Below, in pieces: positions 7,096 through 13,054 of a stretch of 13,556 bases of DNA (the stretch's first letter is position 1; each line of letters opens with the position of its first letter). The DNA lies in the NCBI GenBank assembly GCA_945637225.1, contig CALZDE010000035.1:1-13556 (forward strand), read 5' to 3'. The position numbers and the translations under genes are program-made. The notes below the pieces were generated by a model that was given only the letters and a program-made list of their open reading frames with translations, had not been told where the DNA came from and did not search any database. This DNA is from an uncultured Selenomonadaceae bacterium (GTDB lineage Bacteria; Bacillota; Negativicutes; Selenomonadales; Selenomonadaceae).

Positions 7096-7842
7096 ATGAG
7101 AAATATAAAGAATAAATTGATGATGGCTTTGGCGGCAGGCGTTTTTATGATGGGCAGTGCTTCTTTGGGCGGTACTGCTTATTCGGCGGAAGCAGAAAAT
7201 GCCAGTCCAGCAGAAGTTCAGCCATATTGTGATTTTCAGGGAAAATGTGAGTTTTTTGGTGTGATGTTTAGTGCAAGGGGTGAACATCAGGGCAGACACA
7301 GGAACGAAAATTTCGATAATTTAGCTTATGCAGAGTTTATGTCAAATGCTTATGGTGTAAAGCGTGCAGAGGTAATAGATGCTATTCAGGCCGGTGTTAA
7401 TTGCAAGGATTTGACTCATGCCTGCGTTCTTTCTAAGGCAAGCGGTGAATCCTTAGAGCGTATCATGATTCTTCATCATAATCTTGACTGGCGGGCATTG
7501 GCAGACAGCCTGGGCGTTACGCATGAGGAAATAAGGAATATTCATCAAGAAATTATGGCGGAAGGTCTGGCTAAAAGAGCACATACCGATAAAGAAACAG
7601 TAATGAAGCTTTTGAAGAAGAATTACAGTCCAAGGGATATCAAGATGGCAGGCTTTTTAGCTAAGAAATCAGGACGCACTATTGAAAGTGTTATCGGTAT
7701 GAGAAATATTAGTAATACCTGGCGTGATGTAGCGAAAGAATTAAAGGTTTCTCTCAGGGATAGAGAAAGAAATAATGACTTCCGTGGACATAATCGTGAA
7801 CATAGAAATGGTCATGGCTTTGGTCACAGCCGTCACTGCTGA
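7096..7842 (+). CDS. Secreted protein of unknown function with two tandem helical modules and a His-rich tail
   Basis: Not recognised as a characterised protein. The 248-residue product starts with a clear signal peptide: MRNIKNK, a hydrophobic stretch to about residue 24, and a likely cleavage at AYS|AEA (30/31). It should be exported to the periplasm or outside. The mature part has a Cys pair at 45 and 51, another at 103 and 110, and a C-terminal Cys248. Two copies of one module can be aligned by eye: residues about 92-147 (D-L..A..LSKASGESLE, then DWRALADSLGV) and 166-225 (D-I..A.FLAKKSGRTIE, then TWRDVAKELKV). The pattern is A..L.K.SG..hE, a short linker, WR.hA..L.V. The tail from about 230 is rich in His, Arg and Gly (HNREHRNGHGFGHSRHC), suggesting metal binding. 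Start: ATG 7096 has AGGAG (7082-7086) 9 bases upstream; TTG 7087 and GTG 7093 are alternatives. It is followed by a terminator. Confidence 0.85.
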   Translation: MRNIKNKLMMALAAGVFMMGSASLGGTAYSAEAENASPAEVQPYCDFQGKCEFFGVMFSARGEHQGRHRNENFDNLAYAEFMSNAYGVKRAEVIDAIQAGVNCKDLTHACVLSKASGESLERIMILHHNLDWRALADSLGVTHEEIRNIHQEIMAEGLAKRAHTDKETVMKLLKKNYSPRDIKMAGFLAKKSGRTIESVIGMRNISNTWRDVAKELKVSLRDRERNNDFRGHNREHRNGHGFGHSRHC

Positions 7843-7884
7843 TTTTGCTCTGTTATGAGTGCTGGCAAAAGTAAATAAATGCTT

Positions 7885-7917
7885 AATCCACTGTTATCAG
7901 TTTAGCAGTGGATTTTT
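7885..7917 (+). terminator. Intrinsic terminator after the secreted protein gene
   Basis: AATCCACTG (7885-7893) pairs with CAGTGGATT (7906-7914), followed by TTTTT up to 7917. Outside the stem, AAGTAAA (from about 7870) could also pair with TTTACTT. The remaining 7918-8006 is AT-rich with no gene seen. Confidence 0.85.
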
Positions 7918-8006
7918 ACTTGATAAAAAATATTAAAATACATTCTTCGCTAAAAGACAAATGTTTTCTGCAAACAGATATTTTTAGAAAAATTTTTAAA
8001 AAAGTG

Positions 8007-8035
8007 TTGCTTTTTTCCTCTTTCTGTCCTATAAT
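8007..8035 (+). promoter_or_regulatory. Strong sigma-70-type promoter for the NSS transporter
   Basis: TTGCTT (8007-8012), a 17-base spacer, and a perfect TATAAT (8030-8035). Transcription would start near 8042, giving a leader of about 65 bases before the ATG at 8109. A-rich and T-rich runs lie just upstream (7976-8002), like an UP element. Confidence 0.8.
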
Positions 8036-8054
8036 AGAGAACGGAACTTATATG

Positions 8055-8073
8055 TGTACGTAATAGGCGTACA
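8055..8073 (+). other. Inverted repeat near the 5' end of the transporter mRNA
   Basis: TGTACG (8055-8060) pairs with CGTACA (8068-8073) around TAATAGG. It lies about 13 bases after the predicted transcription start, so it could be a repressor operator or a 5' mRNA stem. No T-tract follows, so it is not a terminator. Confidence 0.4.
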
Positions 8074-8108
8074 TTAGTAAATACATTTATTAAAAGAGAG
8101 GGTTAATT

Positions 8109-9476
8109 ATGGCAAGAGAAAACTTTGGCTCCCGTTTGGGATTTTTGCTGGTAAGTGCCGGCTGTGCCATTGGTATCGGTAACGTATGGCGTTTCCCATT
8201 CGTAGCTGGTGAATACGGTGGTGGTGTATTTGTTTTACTGTATCTGGTATTTTTGGCAATTATGGGTATTCCTCTGCTGACTATGGAATTTTCTGTAGGA
8301 CGTGCTGGCCGCAAGAGTACCGTTGGTGCTTATCAGGCTCTGCAGAAGCCAGGTCAGTGGTGGCATGTACATGGCTGGGTAGCATGGATTGGTCTTTGCA
8401 TTCTGATGTGCTACTATACTACCGTAGCTGGCTGGATGATGGCATACTTCTATAAGTTTGCTGCAGGTGATTTTTCCTATGGCATGGATGCTGCTACCAT
8501 CGGTGGTATGTTTGGTGCTATGCTGGAAAATCCATCTGAGATGATGTTCTGGATGGGCGTTAATGTATTTTTGGGCTTTGGTATCGTAAGCTTTGGTATT
8601 AAGAATGGCGTTGAGCGTGTTACCAAGGGCATGATGCTTTGCCTTCTGATTCTGATTATGGTTTTGGCAGGTCATTCTCTTACCTTGGAGAAGGCTGTAG
8701 AGGGTATGTCCTTCTATTTAGTACCTGACTTTGGACGTGCTTTTGAAAGCGGTATTGGACCTATCTTAACTGCTGCTATGGCTCAGGCATTCTTTACTCT
8801 GAGTATTGGTATCGGTTCTATGGAAATTTTCGGAAGTTATATTGCTAAGGATCATTCCTTGGTTGGTGAGTCTATCACTATCTGCTGTCTTGATACCTTC
8901 GTAGCAATTATGGCTGGTGTTATTATTTTCCCTGCCTGCTTCTCCTTTGGCGTAAGTCCTGATGCGGGTCCTGCTCTGATTTTCGTTACCCTGCCAAACG
9001 TATTTGTTAATATGGAAGGCGGTATGATTTGGGGTACATTGTTCTTCCTGTTCATGACCTTTGCAAGTTTCTCTACTGTTATTGCAGTATTTGAGGGTAT
9101 TTTGGCGGCACTTTTGGATAACTTCCCATCCCTGCCACGCCGTATTACCTCTATTGCCTGCGCTATCGGTGTATTCGCCTTCAGTATTCCTTGCGTATTG
9201 GGCTTCAATGAGTGGAGCACTCTGAGCTGGCTGCCTGAGGGTAAGGTAATTCTTGATATCGAGGACTTCATCGTAAGTAACCTCATGCTTCCACTGGGCG
9301 GTCTTGTATTCCTGATGTTCTGTACTACAAAGCTGGGCTGGGGCTATGAGAACTATCTGAAGGAAGTTAATATCGGTAACGGTATGAAAATGCCAACTAA
9401 TTCAATTATTAAGTGGTATCTGCGTATCGGTGTTCCTGTTCTTGTAATTTTTATCTTGATTCAGGGCTTGACCTGA
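8109..9476 (+). CDS. Sodium:neurotransmitter symporter family (NSS/SNF) transporter
   Basis: A 455-residue integral membrane protein of the LeuT-fold sodium:neurotransmitter symporter family, expected to import an amino acid or related amine with Na+. TM1 carries the hallmark SAGCAIGIGNVWRFPF at residues 16-31, the unwound Na+/substrate site. Tyr102-Tyr103 in TM3 match the LeuT Tyr107-Tyr108 region, and TM6 has AQAFFTLSIGIGSM at about 225-238, very close to LeuT. ASFSTVIA in TM8 fits the second Na+ site. At 455 residues it is shorter than LeuT (just over 500) and suits the bacterial 11-TM subgroup typified by the tyrosine transporter Tyt1 of Fusobacterium. Substrate cannot be assigned. The ATG is preceded by GAGAGGG (to 8102) with 6 bases spacing. 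It is monocistronic, with its own promoter and a terminator 28 bases after the stop. Confidence 0.93.
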   Translation: MARENFGSRLGFLLVSAGCAIGIGNVWRFPFVAGEYGGGVFVLLYLVFLAIMGIPLLTMEFSVGRAGRKSTVGAYQALQKPGQWWHVHGWVAWIGLCILMCYYTTVAGWMMAYFYKFAAGDFSYGMDAATIGGMFGAMLENPSEMMFWMGVNVFLGFGIVSFGIKNGVERVTKGMMLCLLILIMVLAGHSLTLEKAVEGMSFYLVPDFGRAFESGIGPILTAAMAQAFFTLSIGIGSMEIFGSYIAKDHSLVGESITICCLDTFVAIMAGVIIFPACFSFGVSPDAGPALIFVTLPNVFVNMEGGMIWGTLFFLFMTFASFSTVIAVFEGILAALLDNFPSLPRRITSIACAIGVFAFSIPCVLGFNEWSTLSWLPEGKVILDIEDFIVSNLMLPLGGLVFLMFCTTKLGWGYENYLKEVNIGNGMKMPTNSIIKWYLRIGVPVLVIFILIQGLT

Positions 9477-9484
9477 TGTAAAAT
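9456..9484 (+). promoter_or_regulatory. Candidate fabK promoter overlapping the end of the transporter gene
   Basis: TTGATT (9456-9461), a 17-base spacer, and TAAAAT (9479-9484). It would start transcription near 9491, just before the UUCG hairpin. No other promoter is seen between the terminator and fabK, where there is too little room. Confidence 0.4.
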
Positions 9485-9504
9485 AGAATAAAGGAAATGG
9501 TGAT

Positions 9505-9536
9505 GCCTTTTTCCTTCGGGAAAGAGGCTTCTTTTT
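9505..9536 (+). terminator. UUCG-capped intrinsic terminator, possibly a fabK attenuator
   Basis: GCCTTTTTCC (9505-9514) pairs with GGAAAGAGGC (9519-9528), 10 pairs with one G-U, closed by a C(UUCG)G tetraloop, which is unusually stable. TTCTTTTT (9529-9536) follows. It ends the transporter transcript, but lies only 16-19 bases before the fabK start. Confidence 0.88.
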
Positions 9537-9555
9537 AAAAATGGAGGGTGATATG

Positions 9556-10494
9556 ATGAATATTTGTGATGTTTTGGGAATTAAGTATCCTATTATTCAG
9601 GGTGGTATGGCATGGATTTCTGACGCTGTAATGGCGGCGGCTGTTTCCAATGCTGGCGGTGCAGGTATTATTTCCTGTGGTGGCCGTACTACCGATTATG
9701 TGCGTGAGGAAATACGCAAGTGTAAGACTCTTACCGATAAGCCTTTTGGTGTCAACATCATGCTGATGGCTCCTAATAAGGAGGAAATTTTACAGGTTAT
9801 CTGTGAGGAAAAACCAGCTTTTGTTACTTTGGGTGCAGGAAATCCTGTTCCTTTCATTGAGCCACTTCATAATGCTGGTATCAAGGTAGTTCCAGTAGTG
9901 CCAAATGTCAAGCTGGCAAAGCGTATTGAAGCAAATAAGGCTGATGCTATCGTAGTAGAGGGCATGGAAGCTGGCGGTCATATCGGTGTACTGACTACTA
10001 TGGCTCTGATGACTCAGGTAATTCCAGAGGTAAACATTCCTGTGGTAATGGCAGGCGGTTTTGCTGATGGCCGTGGCTTGGCGGCGGCTATGCTCATGGG
10101 TGCTGCTGGTGTACAGATTGGTACTCGTTTCTTGGTGGCTGAGGAATGCCCAGTCCATGACAACATGAAGCAGAAGCTCATTGAAGCAGTGGATACTGAT
10201 ACTATCGTTACTGGTCAGACCATTAAGAGTGCTGTTCGTGGCATTAAGAACAAGTTCAGTGAGGAATATCAGGCATTAGAATTCTCCGGCAAGGCTACCA
10301 GAGAGGAATTAATCGAAAAGGCAACTGGTACCAATAAGCTGGCGGCAGTAGAGGGCGATGTAGAAAACGGCATGATGCAGGCAGGCCAGAGCCTTACTCC
10401 GCTGAAGAAGGTTGAGCCAATGGCTGATATTATCGAAAGCATTATGACTGAGGCAAGGGAAACCTTGGCAAATGCTGCGGCTATTAAGCTGTAA
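9556..10494 (+). CDS. fabK: FMN-dependent enoyl-ACP reductase II FabK
   Basis: A 312-residue TIM-barrel flavoprotein that performs the last reduction of each fatty-acid elongation cycle (trans-2-enoyl-ACP to acyl-ACP with NAD(P)H), the triclosan-resistant alternative to FabI. It follows Streptococcus pneumoniae FabK closely along its length: YPIIQGGMAWISDA at the N-terminus, LTDKPFGVNIML at 59-70, the GAGNP loop, VVPVVPNVKLAKRIE, then VEGMEAGGHIG with His142 at the place of the catalytic His144, and the FMN phosphate region AGGFADGRGLAAA/GTRF. The related nitronate monooxygenases are less likely given EGMEAGGHIG. Start choice: ATG 9556 has GGAGGG (9543-9548) 7 bases upstream and gives MNICDVLGIKYP; ATG 9553 is possible. 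It stands alone here, apart from other fab genes, behind a terminator hairpin. No FapR-type operator was noticed. Confidence 0.92.
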   Translation: MNICDVLGIKYPIIQGGMAWISDAVMAAAVSNAGGAGIISCGGRTTDYVREEIRKCKTLTDKPFGVNIMLMAPNKEEILQVICEEKPAFVTLGAGNPVPFIEPLHNAGIKVVPVVPNVKLAKRIEANKADAIVVEGMEAGGHIGVLTTMALMTQVIPEVNIPVVMAGGFADGRGLAAAMLMGAAGVQIGTRFLVAEECPVHDNMKQKLIEAVDTDTIVTGQTIKSAVRGIKNKFSEEYQALEFSGKATREELIEKATGTNKLAAVEGDVENGMMQAGQSLTPLKKVEPMADIIESIMTEARETLANAAAIKL

Positions 10495-10527
10495 TTAATA
10501 AGGTAAATTAAATTTTTGCAATAAAAT

Positions 10528-10556
10528 AGGAGCTGCTGTTTGGCAACTCCTTTTTT
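10528..10556 (+). terminator. Intrinsic terminator after fabK, probably bidirectional
   Basis: AGGAGcTGCT (10528-10537) pairs with GGCAaCTCCT (10542-10551) with one C/A mismatch and a terminal U-G, loop GTTT, followed by six T (10551-10556). On the minus strand the stem is followed by a T-rich run (CCTATTTTATTG), so it may also stop the convergent DUF1858 gene. Confidence 0.85.
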
Positions 10557-10578
10557 GTCCCTAAGAAAAGGGCGTTAA

Positions 10579-10779
10579 TTACTCCTGTGGAACAACCTCA
10601 TTTAAGCCAGCCATCAGAGCATCAATATCAATGCCGTGAGCCATAGCACCCTGCTCAATGTTCTCGAAATGTGCAGCGGCACAGCCGATACAGCCCATGC
10701 CGGAATTCATGAATACAGGTACAGTATCAGGATACTTGGTTACAACTTCCATGATGGACATATCTTTAGTAATAGTCAT
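10579..10779 (-). CDS. DUF1858 small redox-disulfide protein
   Basis: A 66-residue cytosolic protein of the DUF1858 family (the 'hybrid cluster protein-associated redox disulfide domain', TIGR03980 type). It shows the family layout: MTITKDMSIMEVVTKYPDTVPVFMNSGMGCIGCAAA, with a CxxC pair at Cys30 and Cys33 inside GMGCIGC, then a helical ending with HGIDIDALMAGLN. The CxxC suggests thiol-disulfide exchange or metal/cluster binding; the actual partner is not known, and no hybrid cluster protein gene lies nearby. An excellent RBS (AGGAGG on the minus strand, plus positions 10788-10793) sits 8 bases before the ATG. The gene converges on fabK and diverges from the polysaccharide deacetylase. Its upstream region has an extended -10 promoter and an inverted repeat, which suggests regulation. 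Confidence 0.9.
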   Translation of the reverse strand: MTITKDMSIMEVVTKYPDTVPVFMNSGMGCIGCAAAHFENIEQGAMAHGIDIDALMAGLNEVVPQE

Positions 10780-10807
10780 TTTTAAATCCTCCTAAGTTGT
10801 GTTTCGA

Positions 10808-10825
10808 TTATTCTTTTACGAATAA
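10808..10825 (-). promoter_or_regulatory. Operator-like inverted repeat at the DUF1858 transcription start
   Basis: TTATTC (10808-10813) and GAATAA (10820-10825) form a perfect 6-bp inverted repeat with a 6-base spacer. It covers about +1 to +17 of the predicted DUF1858 transcript, a typical repressor position. It does not match the FNR or Rex consensus that I know. Confidence 0.4.
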
Positions 10826-10830
10826 AGTTT

Positions 10831-10839
10831 ATTATACCA
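10831..10839 (-). promoter_or_regulatory. Extended -10 promoter of the DUF1858 gene
   Basis: On the minus strand TGGTATAAT (plus 10839 down to 10831) is a perfect extended -10. The -35 is weak. The expected start is near 10824, about 45 bases before the coding start. Confidence 0.6.
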
Positions 10840-10877
10840 TATAAAAATGGAAAATTCATCTAATTTAAAAATTTTTT

Positions 10878-10906
10878 TTGCATTTTTTGAAAAAAAGTTG
10901 TACAAT
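10878..10906 (+). promoter_or_regulatory. Promoter of the polysaccharide deacetylase gene
   Basis: TTGCAT (10878-10883), a 17-base spacer, and TACAAT (10901-10906), divergent from the DUF1858 promoter about 40 bases away. The leader is short (about 25 bases). Confidence 0.65.
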
Positions 10907-10937
10907 AGGTAATGCAGTTGAATTTAGGAGGGAAATT

Positions 10938-11822
10938 ATGAAACGAAAGAAAAATTCATATAAGTATTCCTACAGATGGGGCTGGATTACTGTATTTGCT
11001 TTGATAGTAATTCTGCTGTGTACTCTTATCTATAAATTTGTTTTTGATGATGATTCTTCTGCAACGGTTTCATCTAATATAAATGCTCCTGTTGAGTCAA
11101 TGGCACCTCCGCCAGAAATGGTGAATGCCAACGGTGTTATGGTGCTCAATTATCATAAAATAGAAAACAGACTGCTTTCTCTGGCGGTAAGAGTTAATGA
11201 TTTTGACAAGCATATGATGTGGCTGAAGGAGGCTGGCTACACTAGCATTACGCCAGAACAGCTATATGACTTTGTCTCTAAGGGCACGCCACTGCCACCT
11301 AAGCCGGTGCTGATTACCTTTGATGATGGCTACGTGGATAATTATACCAATGCGTATCCTATTTTGAAGCGTTACGGGTTTGTGGCTACTGTTTTTGTGG
11401 TGACGGGCTTTCTCGATAAATATCCTGAATATCTTACTTGGGCACAGGCAAAGGAAATGATTGATAACGGATTTTCTATTGAATCACATACTGTCAACCA
11501 CAAGCCGATGACTGAACTTTCCGATGAACAGCTGAGAAATGAACTGATTGAGTCACGTAAGCAGATTTCAGACAAGCTGGGAAAGGAATCCTTTTTCGTA
11601 GCATATCCTACCGGCACCTATAATCTGCATATAGCTCAGATGGTGAAGGAAGCAGGCTACAAGGCGGCATTTACCATTAAGTATGATAATGTCGGCATGA
11701 ACAGTAATGTATATGCATTGGAAAGGGTGCCGATTTTCCAGACGGAGACGACAAACCATGACTTTTTGGAGCGTATAAACTACATTCCTATCTTTGAAAA
11801 ATTTGGCTGGGTAAAGAATTAA
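10938..11822 (+). CDS. Membrane-anchored polysaccharide deacetylase (CE4/NodB domain)
   Basis: A 294-residue protein with a basic N-terminus (MKRKKNSYKYSYRWGW) and one hydrophobic segment at about 16-35, so an uncleaved signal anchor is likely and the enzyme works outside the inner membrane. From about residue 66 it is a NodB/CE4 deacetylase, removing N-acetyl (or O-acetyl) groups from peptidoglycan or another surface polysaccharide. Seen motifs: VLNYHKI (69-75), TFDDGYVDNY with Asp129 and Asp130, SHTVNH with metal ligands His184 and His188, AYPTGTYN (222-229), and LERVPIF near the end. The N-terminal NYH strand and YPTG motif resemble PgaB/IcaB-type deacetylases more than the RxPxG peptidoglycan type. 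Start: a frame extension to a TTG at 10878 exists, but it overlaps the promoter; ATG 10938 has AGGAGG (10926-10931) 6 bases upstream. A dcw cluster follows, which suits a cell-wall role. Confidence 0.92.
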   Translation: MKRKKNSYKYSYRWGWITVFALIVILLCTLIYKFVFDDDSSATVSSNINAPVESMAPPPEMVNANGVMVLNYHKIENRLLSLAVRVNDFDKHMMWLKEAGYTSITPEQLYDFVSKGTPLPPKPVLITFDDGYVDNYTNAYPILKRYGFVATVFVVTGFLDKYPEYLTWAQAKEMIDNGFSIESHTVNHKPMTELSDEQLRNELIESRKQISDKLGKESFFVAYPTGTYNLHIAQMVKEAGYKAAFTIKYDNVGMNSNVYALERVPIFQTETTNHDFLERINYIPIFEKFGWVKN

Positions 11823-11834
11823 AATGAATAGTAA

Positions 11835-11861
11835 AGAACAATATTGTTTGCTAAGAACAAT
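11835..11861 (+). repeat. AGAACAAT direct repeat with a weak stem after the deacetylase gene
   Basis: AGAACAAT occurs at 11835-11842 and 11854-11861. Between them ATTGTT (11843-11848) can pair with either AACAAT copy: AACAAT/ATTGTT abutting at 11837-11848, or a 7-base-loop stem to 11861. The stem is AT-only and lacks a T-tract, so it is at most a weak 3' end for the deacetylase transcript. Confidence 0.4.
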
Positions 11862-11874
11862 AAATTTAATCAAT

Positions 11875-11914
11875 AAAAAATAGTAGACATATTCAAAAAA
11901 TAGTAGAAATGTTT
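11875..11914 (+). repeat. Two 20-bp direct repeats upstream of rsmH
   Basis: Two adjoining 20-base units (11875-11894 and 11895-11914) share AAAAAATAGTAGA exactly and match at 17 of 20 positions overall. They end about 40 bases before the rsmH extended -10. Spacing of about two helical turns suits a dimeric or cooperative DNA-binding regulator; an A-tract bend is an alternative. Confidence 0.6.
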
Positions 11915-11953
11915 CGTTTTTTTTAATTTGATATAGCCAAATAGTTTTTTTTG

Positions 11954-11962
11954 TGGTAAAAT
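11954..11962 (+). promoter_or_regulatory. Extended -10 promoter for rsmH-ftsL
   Basis: TGGTAAAAT at 11954-11962 fits an extended -10; the -35 position is weak. The predicted start near 11969 gives a leader of about 80 bases before the ATG at 12052. Confidence 0.5.
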
Positions 11963-11975
11963 ATTAATGCTATCA

Positions 11976-11996
11976 ACAGGTGCGGTACTGACCTGT
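11976..11996 (+). other. Leader hairpin of the rsmH transcript
   Basis: ACAGGT (11976-11981) pairs with ACCTGT (11991-11996) around a 9-base loop, only a few bases from the predicted 5' end. It is the only GC-containing structure in an AT-rich leader and could protect the mRNA end or serve as an operator. It is not an MraZ box (no repeated GTGGG). Confidence 0.45.
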
Positions 11997-12051
11997 GAAT
12001 AATATGCGGTTTATTAATGATTTTGGTTGTATGAGTAGGGAGAAATGCTCA

Positions 12052-13053
12052 ATGGCGTTCCATCATATCAGTGTGATGCCTGAAGAAACTGTAAATGGAC
12101 TGATGACAAATCTGTCAGGTACGTATGTGGATTGCACCTTAGGCGGTGCAGGCCATAGTTTGCGTATTGCTAAGAGGCTTTCTGAGAATGGAAGACTGAT
12201 AGGCATTGATCAGGATGAGTCAGCTATTGAAGCAGCAACTCAGCGTTTGCGTGAGGCAAAGGAAAAAGGCGAGATTACTTGCAGTTTTGATGTAGTGAAA
12301 AGCAATTTCAGTGCCTTAGAAAATATTTTACAGGAGACAGGAGCTAATGAGATAGACGGTATCCTTTTTGATTTGGGTGTGTCCTCTCATCAGCTTGATA
12401 CAGCAGACAGAGGTTTTTCCTACATGCAGGACGCTCCTCTTGATATGCGCATGGACAGGTCAGCTGACTTTTCTGCTTACGATGTGGTAAATACATACGA
12501 TGTGGCAGAGCTTACCAGAATTTTCAAGGAGTATGGTGAGGAACGCTGGGCTAAGCGTATAGCAGAATTTATCGTAGATTACCGCAAGAGTAAGCCAGTA
12601 GAGACTACTGGTGAGCTGGTTGATATTATAAAGAAGGCAATTCCGGCAGCAGTCCGCAAGAACAATCGTGATAACGGTGGCGGTCATCCTGCCAAGAGGG
12701 TGTTTCAGGCTATCCGCATAGAGGTCAATGACGAGCTGGGTATTTTGGAAAATGCCTTTAGAACAGCGGTTAAGCATTTAAAGCCGGGTGGAAGGATTGC
12801 AATAATTACCTTCCATTCATTAGAAGATAGAATAGCCAAGACAGTGCTGAAGGATTTAGCGAAGGGCTGTATCTGCCCACCGAGACTGCCAGTGTGCATG
12901 TGTCATCATAAGCCGGAAGTAAAGCTGATTGGCAAGGCGGCAGCAGCTACCAAGGATGAGTTAGCTGAAAATTCCCGTTCCAAGAGTGCTAAGCTGAGAA
13001 TAGCAGAAAAGCTGGATACGGAGAAGGATTCCTACGGAAAGGAGTGGAAGTAA
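12052..13053 (+). CDS. rsmH: 16S rRNA (cytosine-1402-N4)-methyltransferase RsmH
   Basis: A 333-residue SAM-dependent methyltransferase (formerly MraW) that N4-methylates C1402 of 16S rRNA in the decoding centre; it is normally the second gene of the dcw cluster. Family motifs are all present: FHHISVMPEE at the N-terminus, the SAM-binding VDCTLGGAGHS (26-36), GIDQDESAI (51-59), ILFDLGVSSHQLD (104-116), RGFSYMQDAPLDMRMD (120-135), RVFQAIRIEVNDEL (216-229), and GGRIAIITFHSLEDR. Near the C-terminus two CxC pairs (273/275, 282/284) appear in the usual CICPP...C.C context. Start choice: the frame is open back to GTG 11995 and includes ATG 12004 and 12031, but ATG 12052 has GGGAGA (12038-12043) 8 bases upstream and gives the family-typical MAFHHISV. 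It is followed by ftsL after one base. No mraZ precedes it. Confidence 0.96.
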   Translation: MAFHHISVMPEETVNGLMTNLSGTYVDCTLGGAGHSLRIAKRLSENGRLIGIDQDESAIEAATQRLREAKEKGEITCSFDVVKSNFSALENILQETGANEIDGILFDLGVSSHQLDTADRGFSYMQDAPLDMRMDRSADFSAYDVVNTYDVAELTRIFKEYGEERWAKRIAEFIVDYRKSKPVETTGELVDIIKKAIPAAVRKNNRDNGGGHPAKRVFQAIRIEVNDELGILENAFRTAVKHLKPGGRIAIITFHSLEDRIAKTVLKDLAKGCICPPRLPVCMCHHKPEVKLIGKAAAATKDELAENSRSKSAKLRIAEKLDTEKDSYGKEWK

Positions 13054-13054
13054 C

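Noticed and set aside
7961..8006. A/T-run palindromes before the transporter promoter as a second regulatory element
   Set aside because: Low-complexity AT sequence forms such pairings by chance; only the -35/-10 boxes were retained.
8235..8675. Long antisense open frame inside the NSS transporter gene (also similar ones at 4491-4889 and 8852-9286)
   Set aside because: No RBS, no recognisable domain, and each lies entirely opposite a gene with clear family motifs; open antisense frames are expected there.
9556..10494. Nitronate monooxygenase instead of FabK
   Set aside because: LTDKPFGVNIML, GAGNP and EGMEAGGHIG with His142 match FabK along the whole length, so the reductase is favoured, although the two families are related.
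10878..10937. N-terminal extension of the polysaccharide deacetylase from a TTG
   Set aside because: The stretch is the promoter (TTGCAT/TACAAT) and RBS of the gene; the ATG at 10938 gives a normal signal-anchor.
11875..11914. CRISPR-like repeat
   Set aside because: Only two adjoining AT-only copies with no spacer between them and no cas genes nearby.
11976..11996. Known riboswitch or mraW RNA motif
   Set aside because: A single 6-bp stem with a 9-base loop does not carry enough structure to match a known class; the published mraW motif is described from Actinobacteria.
11995..12051. Nineteen-residue N-terminal extension of RsmH from GTG 11995 or ATG 12004
   Set aside because: The family starts at MAFHHISV; GGGAGA is correctly spaced for ATG 12052, and the extension includes part of the leader hairpin.
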